A DNA stretch of 5,681 nt, taken from assembly GCA_017880705.1 (NCBI GenBank), contig JADGRS010000233.1:1-5681 (forward strand), given 5' to 3'. Positions 5,187 through 5,681 of the stretch are shown one piece after another. Origin of the DNA: Burkholderiales bacterium. GTDB lineage: Bacteria > Pseudomonadota > Gammaproteobacteria > Burkholderiales > Usitatibacteraceae. The position numbers and the translations under genes are program-made. Positions within the stretch are counted from its first letter, which is position 1; each line of letters begins with the position of its first letter. The notes beneath the pieces are model-generated. The model saw nothing but the letters and a program-made list of their open reading frames with translations. It had not been told where the DNA came from and searched no databases.

Positions 5187-5681
5187 ATGAGACGACGTAT
5201 CGCCGCGTTGCTCGCCGCCGGCTCCCTGATCGTTGCCGCGCCCACCCGGGCTTGCGACGCGACCCAGCCTTGCGACAAGTGCGCCAAGGATTCGGAGACG
5301 TCCTGGAATCCGGATAGCAAACTTGTTCTTGCTCGCCTCAAGCGCTTCTACTCCCTGGATTCACTGGCCAAGGCAGCGTACGAAGCCGGCGATTTCGATG
5401 GCGCGACCAGGCTCGCGAAGGAGTATCTGGAGCTCGCGACCCTCTACCGATGCGACTGGAACTATGGCAACGCGATCCACGATGCGAACAGGTATCTCGG
5501 CTTGATCAGCTTGAAGAAGGGCGATGGAGAAGCCGCGGCGACGTACCTGGTCGCGGCAGGGAAGAACGCCGCGTGGCCGCACTATCATGCCGCGCAGGCG
5601 CAGATGAAAGCCGGCGATCTGGTCCTCATGGACTACGCCCCCGACTTTCACTACTACACGTCGGACGTGACGCGCATGTTC
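5187..5681 (+). CDS. Exported TPR-like protein running into an M24 metallopeptidase core (3' end outside window; possible chimera)
   Basis: 165 codons, open to the window end. Residues 1-22 look like a Sec signal peptide (MRRR, hydrophobic stretch, APTRA before Cys23); the site does not fit a lipobox well. A Cys cluster follows (C23, C29, C32 in CDATQPCDKC). Residues 53-126 are helical and TPR-like (LAKAAYEAGDFDGATRLAKEYL, then YGNAIHDANRYLGLISLKKGD), which I recall from small tetratricopeptide-like proteins of proteobacteria. From about residue 127 the sequence instead reads as the catalytic core of M24 (pita-bread) peptidases: NAAWPHYHA (His132), then GDLVLMDYAPDF (Asp149) and YYTSDVTRMF (Asp160), the usual first metal ligands. 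The N-terminal half of the pita-bread fold is missing. The ATG at 5187 lies 8 bases after the hydrolase stop, without a clear ribosome site. Either two neighbouring genes were fused by deletion or the DNA was misjoined, so no function is assigned to the whole. The downstream ligands His and Glu would lie outside the window. Confidence 0.65.
   Translation, partial: MRRRIAALLAAGSLIVAAPTRACDATQPCDKCAKDSETSWNPDSKLVLARLKRFYSLDSLAKAAYEAGDFDGATRLAKEYLELATLYRCDWNYGNAIHDANRYLGLISLKKGDGEAAATYLVAAGKNAAWPHYHAAQAQMKAGDLVLMDYAPDFHYYTSDVTRMF

Overview
The window is high-GC, densely coded DNA from a Gram-negative bacterium. The genes are Sec-exported or membrane proteins, a crotonase, an ECF sigma factor and hydrolases. 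The W/G-rich secreted repeat protein at the left edge and the general gene style suggest a betaproteobacterium (possibly Usitatibacter-like) or a related environmental proteobacterium. This placement rests on remembered family style, not on a search, and is low confidence. No tRNA, rRNA, CRISPR array, insertion sequence or phage gene is visible, and no gene-less stretch exceeds about 115 bases.

Layout. (1) 1-675 (+): the 3' end of a secreted protein carrying two copies of a ~83-residue W/G-rich beta repeat, entering from outside the window. (2) 708-1934 and 1931-2386 (+): a 12-segment major facilitator exporter and a lipocalin-like domain protein, joined by a 4-base ATGA stop/start overlap. 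(3) 2374-2413: two overlapping GC-rich hairpins between convergent genes. One, followed by a T run, fits as a minus-strand terminator. (4) 2422-3237 (-): an enoyl-CoA hydratase/isomerase-family (crotonase) protein with one of the two classical catalytic glutamates replaced. It has a good AGGAG ribosome site and a plausible TTGAAA-N17-TCTATT promoter in the divergent gap. (5) 3352-3924 and 3921-4262 (+): an ECF-type sigma factor and a small two-segment membrane protein, again with an ATGA overlap and a near-perfect AGGAGGT. A 9-bp perfect hairpin follows directly after the stop codon. (6) 4336-5178 (+): an alpha/beta hydrolase with a GHSAG nucleophile elbow. (7) 5187-5681 (+, runs off the end): an exported protein that begins as a helical TPR-like protein and continues, without a linker, as the metal-binding core of an M24 (Xaa-Pro aminopeptidase-like) peptidase.

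How they fit together. The MFS/lipocalin-like pair and the sigma/membrane-protein pair are each probably translationally coupled. The sigma factor pair is the only clear regulatory unit, and the small membrane protein is a candidate modulator of its sigma factor by position only. Nothing links all the genes into one pathway. The most unusual item is the apparent domain chimera at the right edge, which may be a genuine gene fusion or deletion, or an assembly join. I did not find convincing evidence of a wholly new system.
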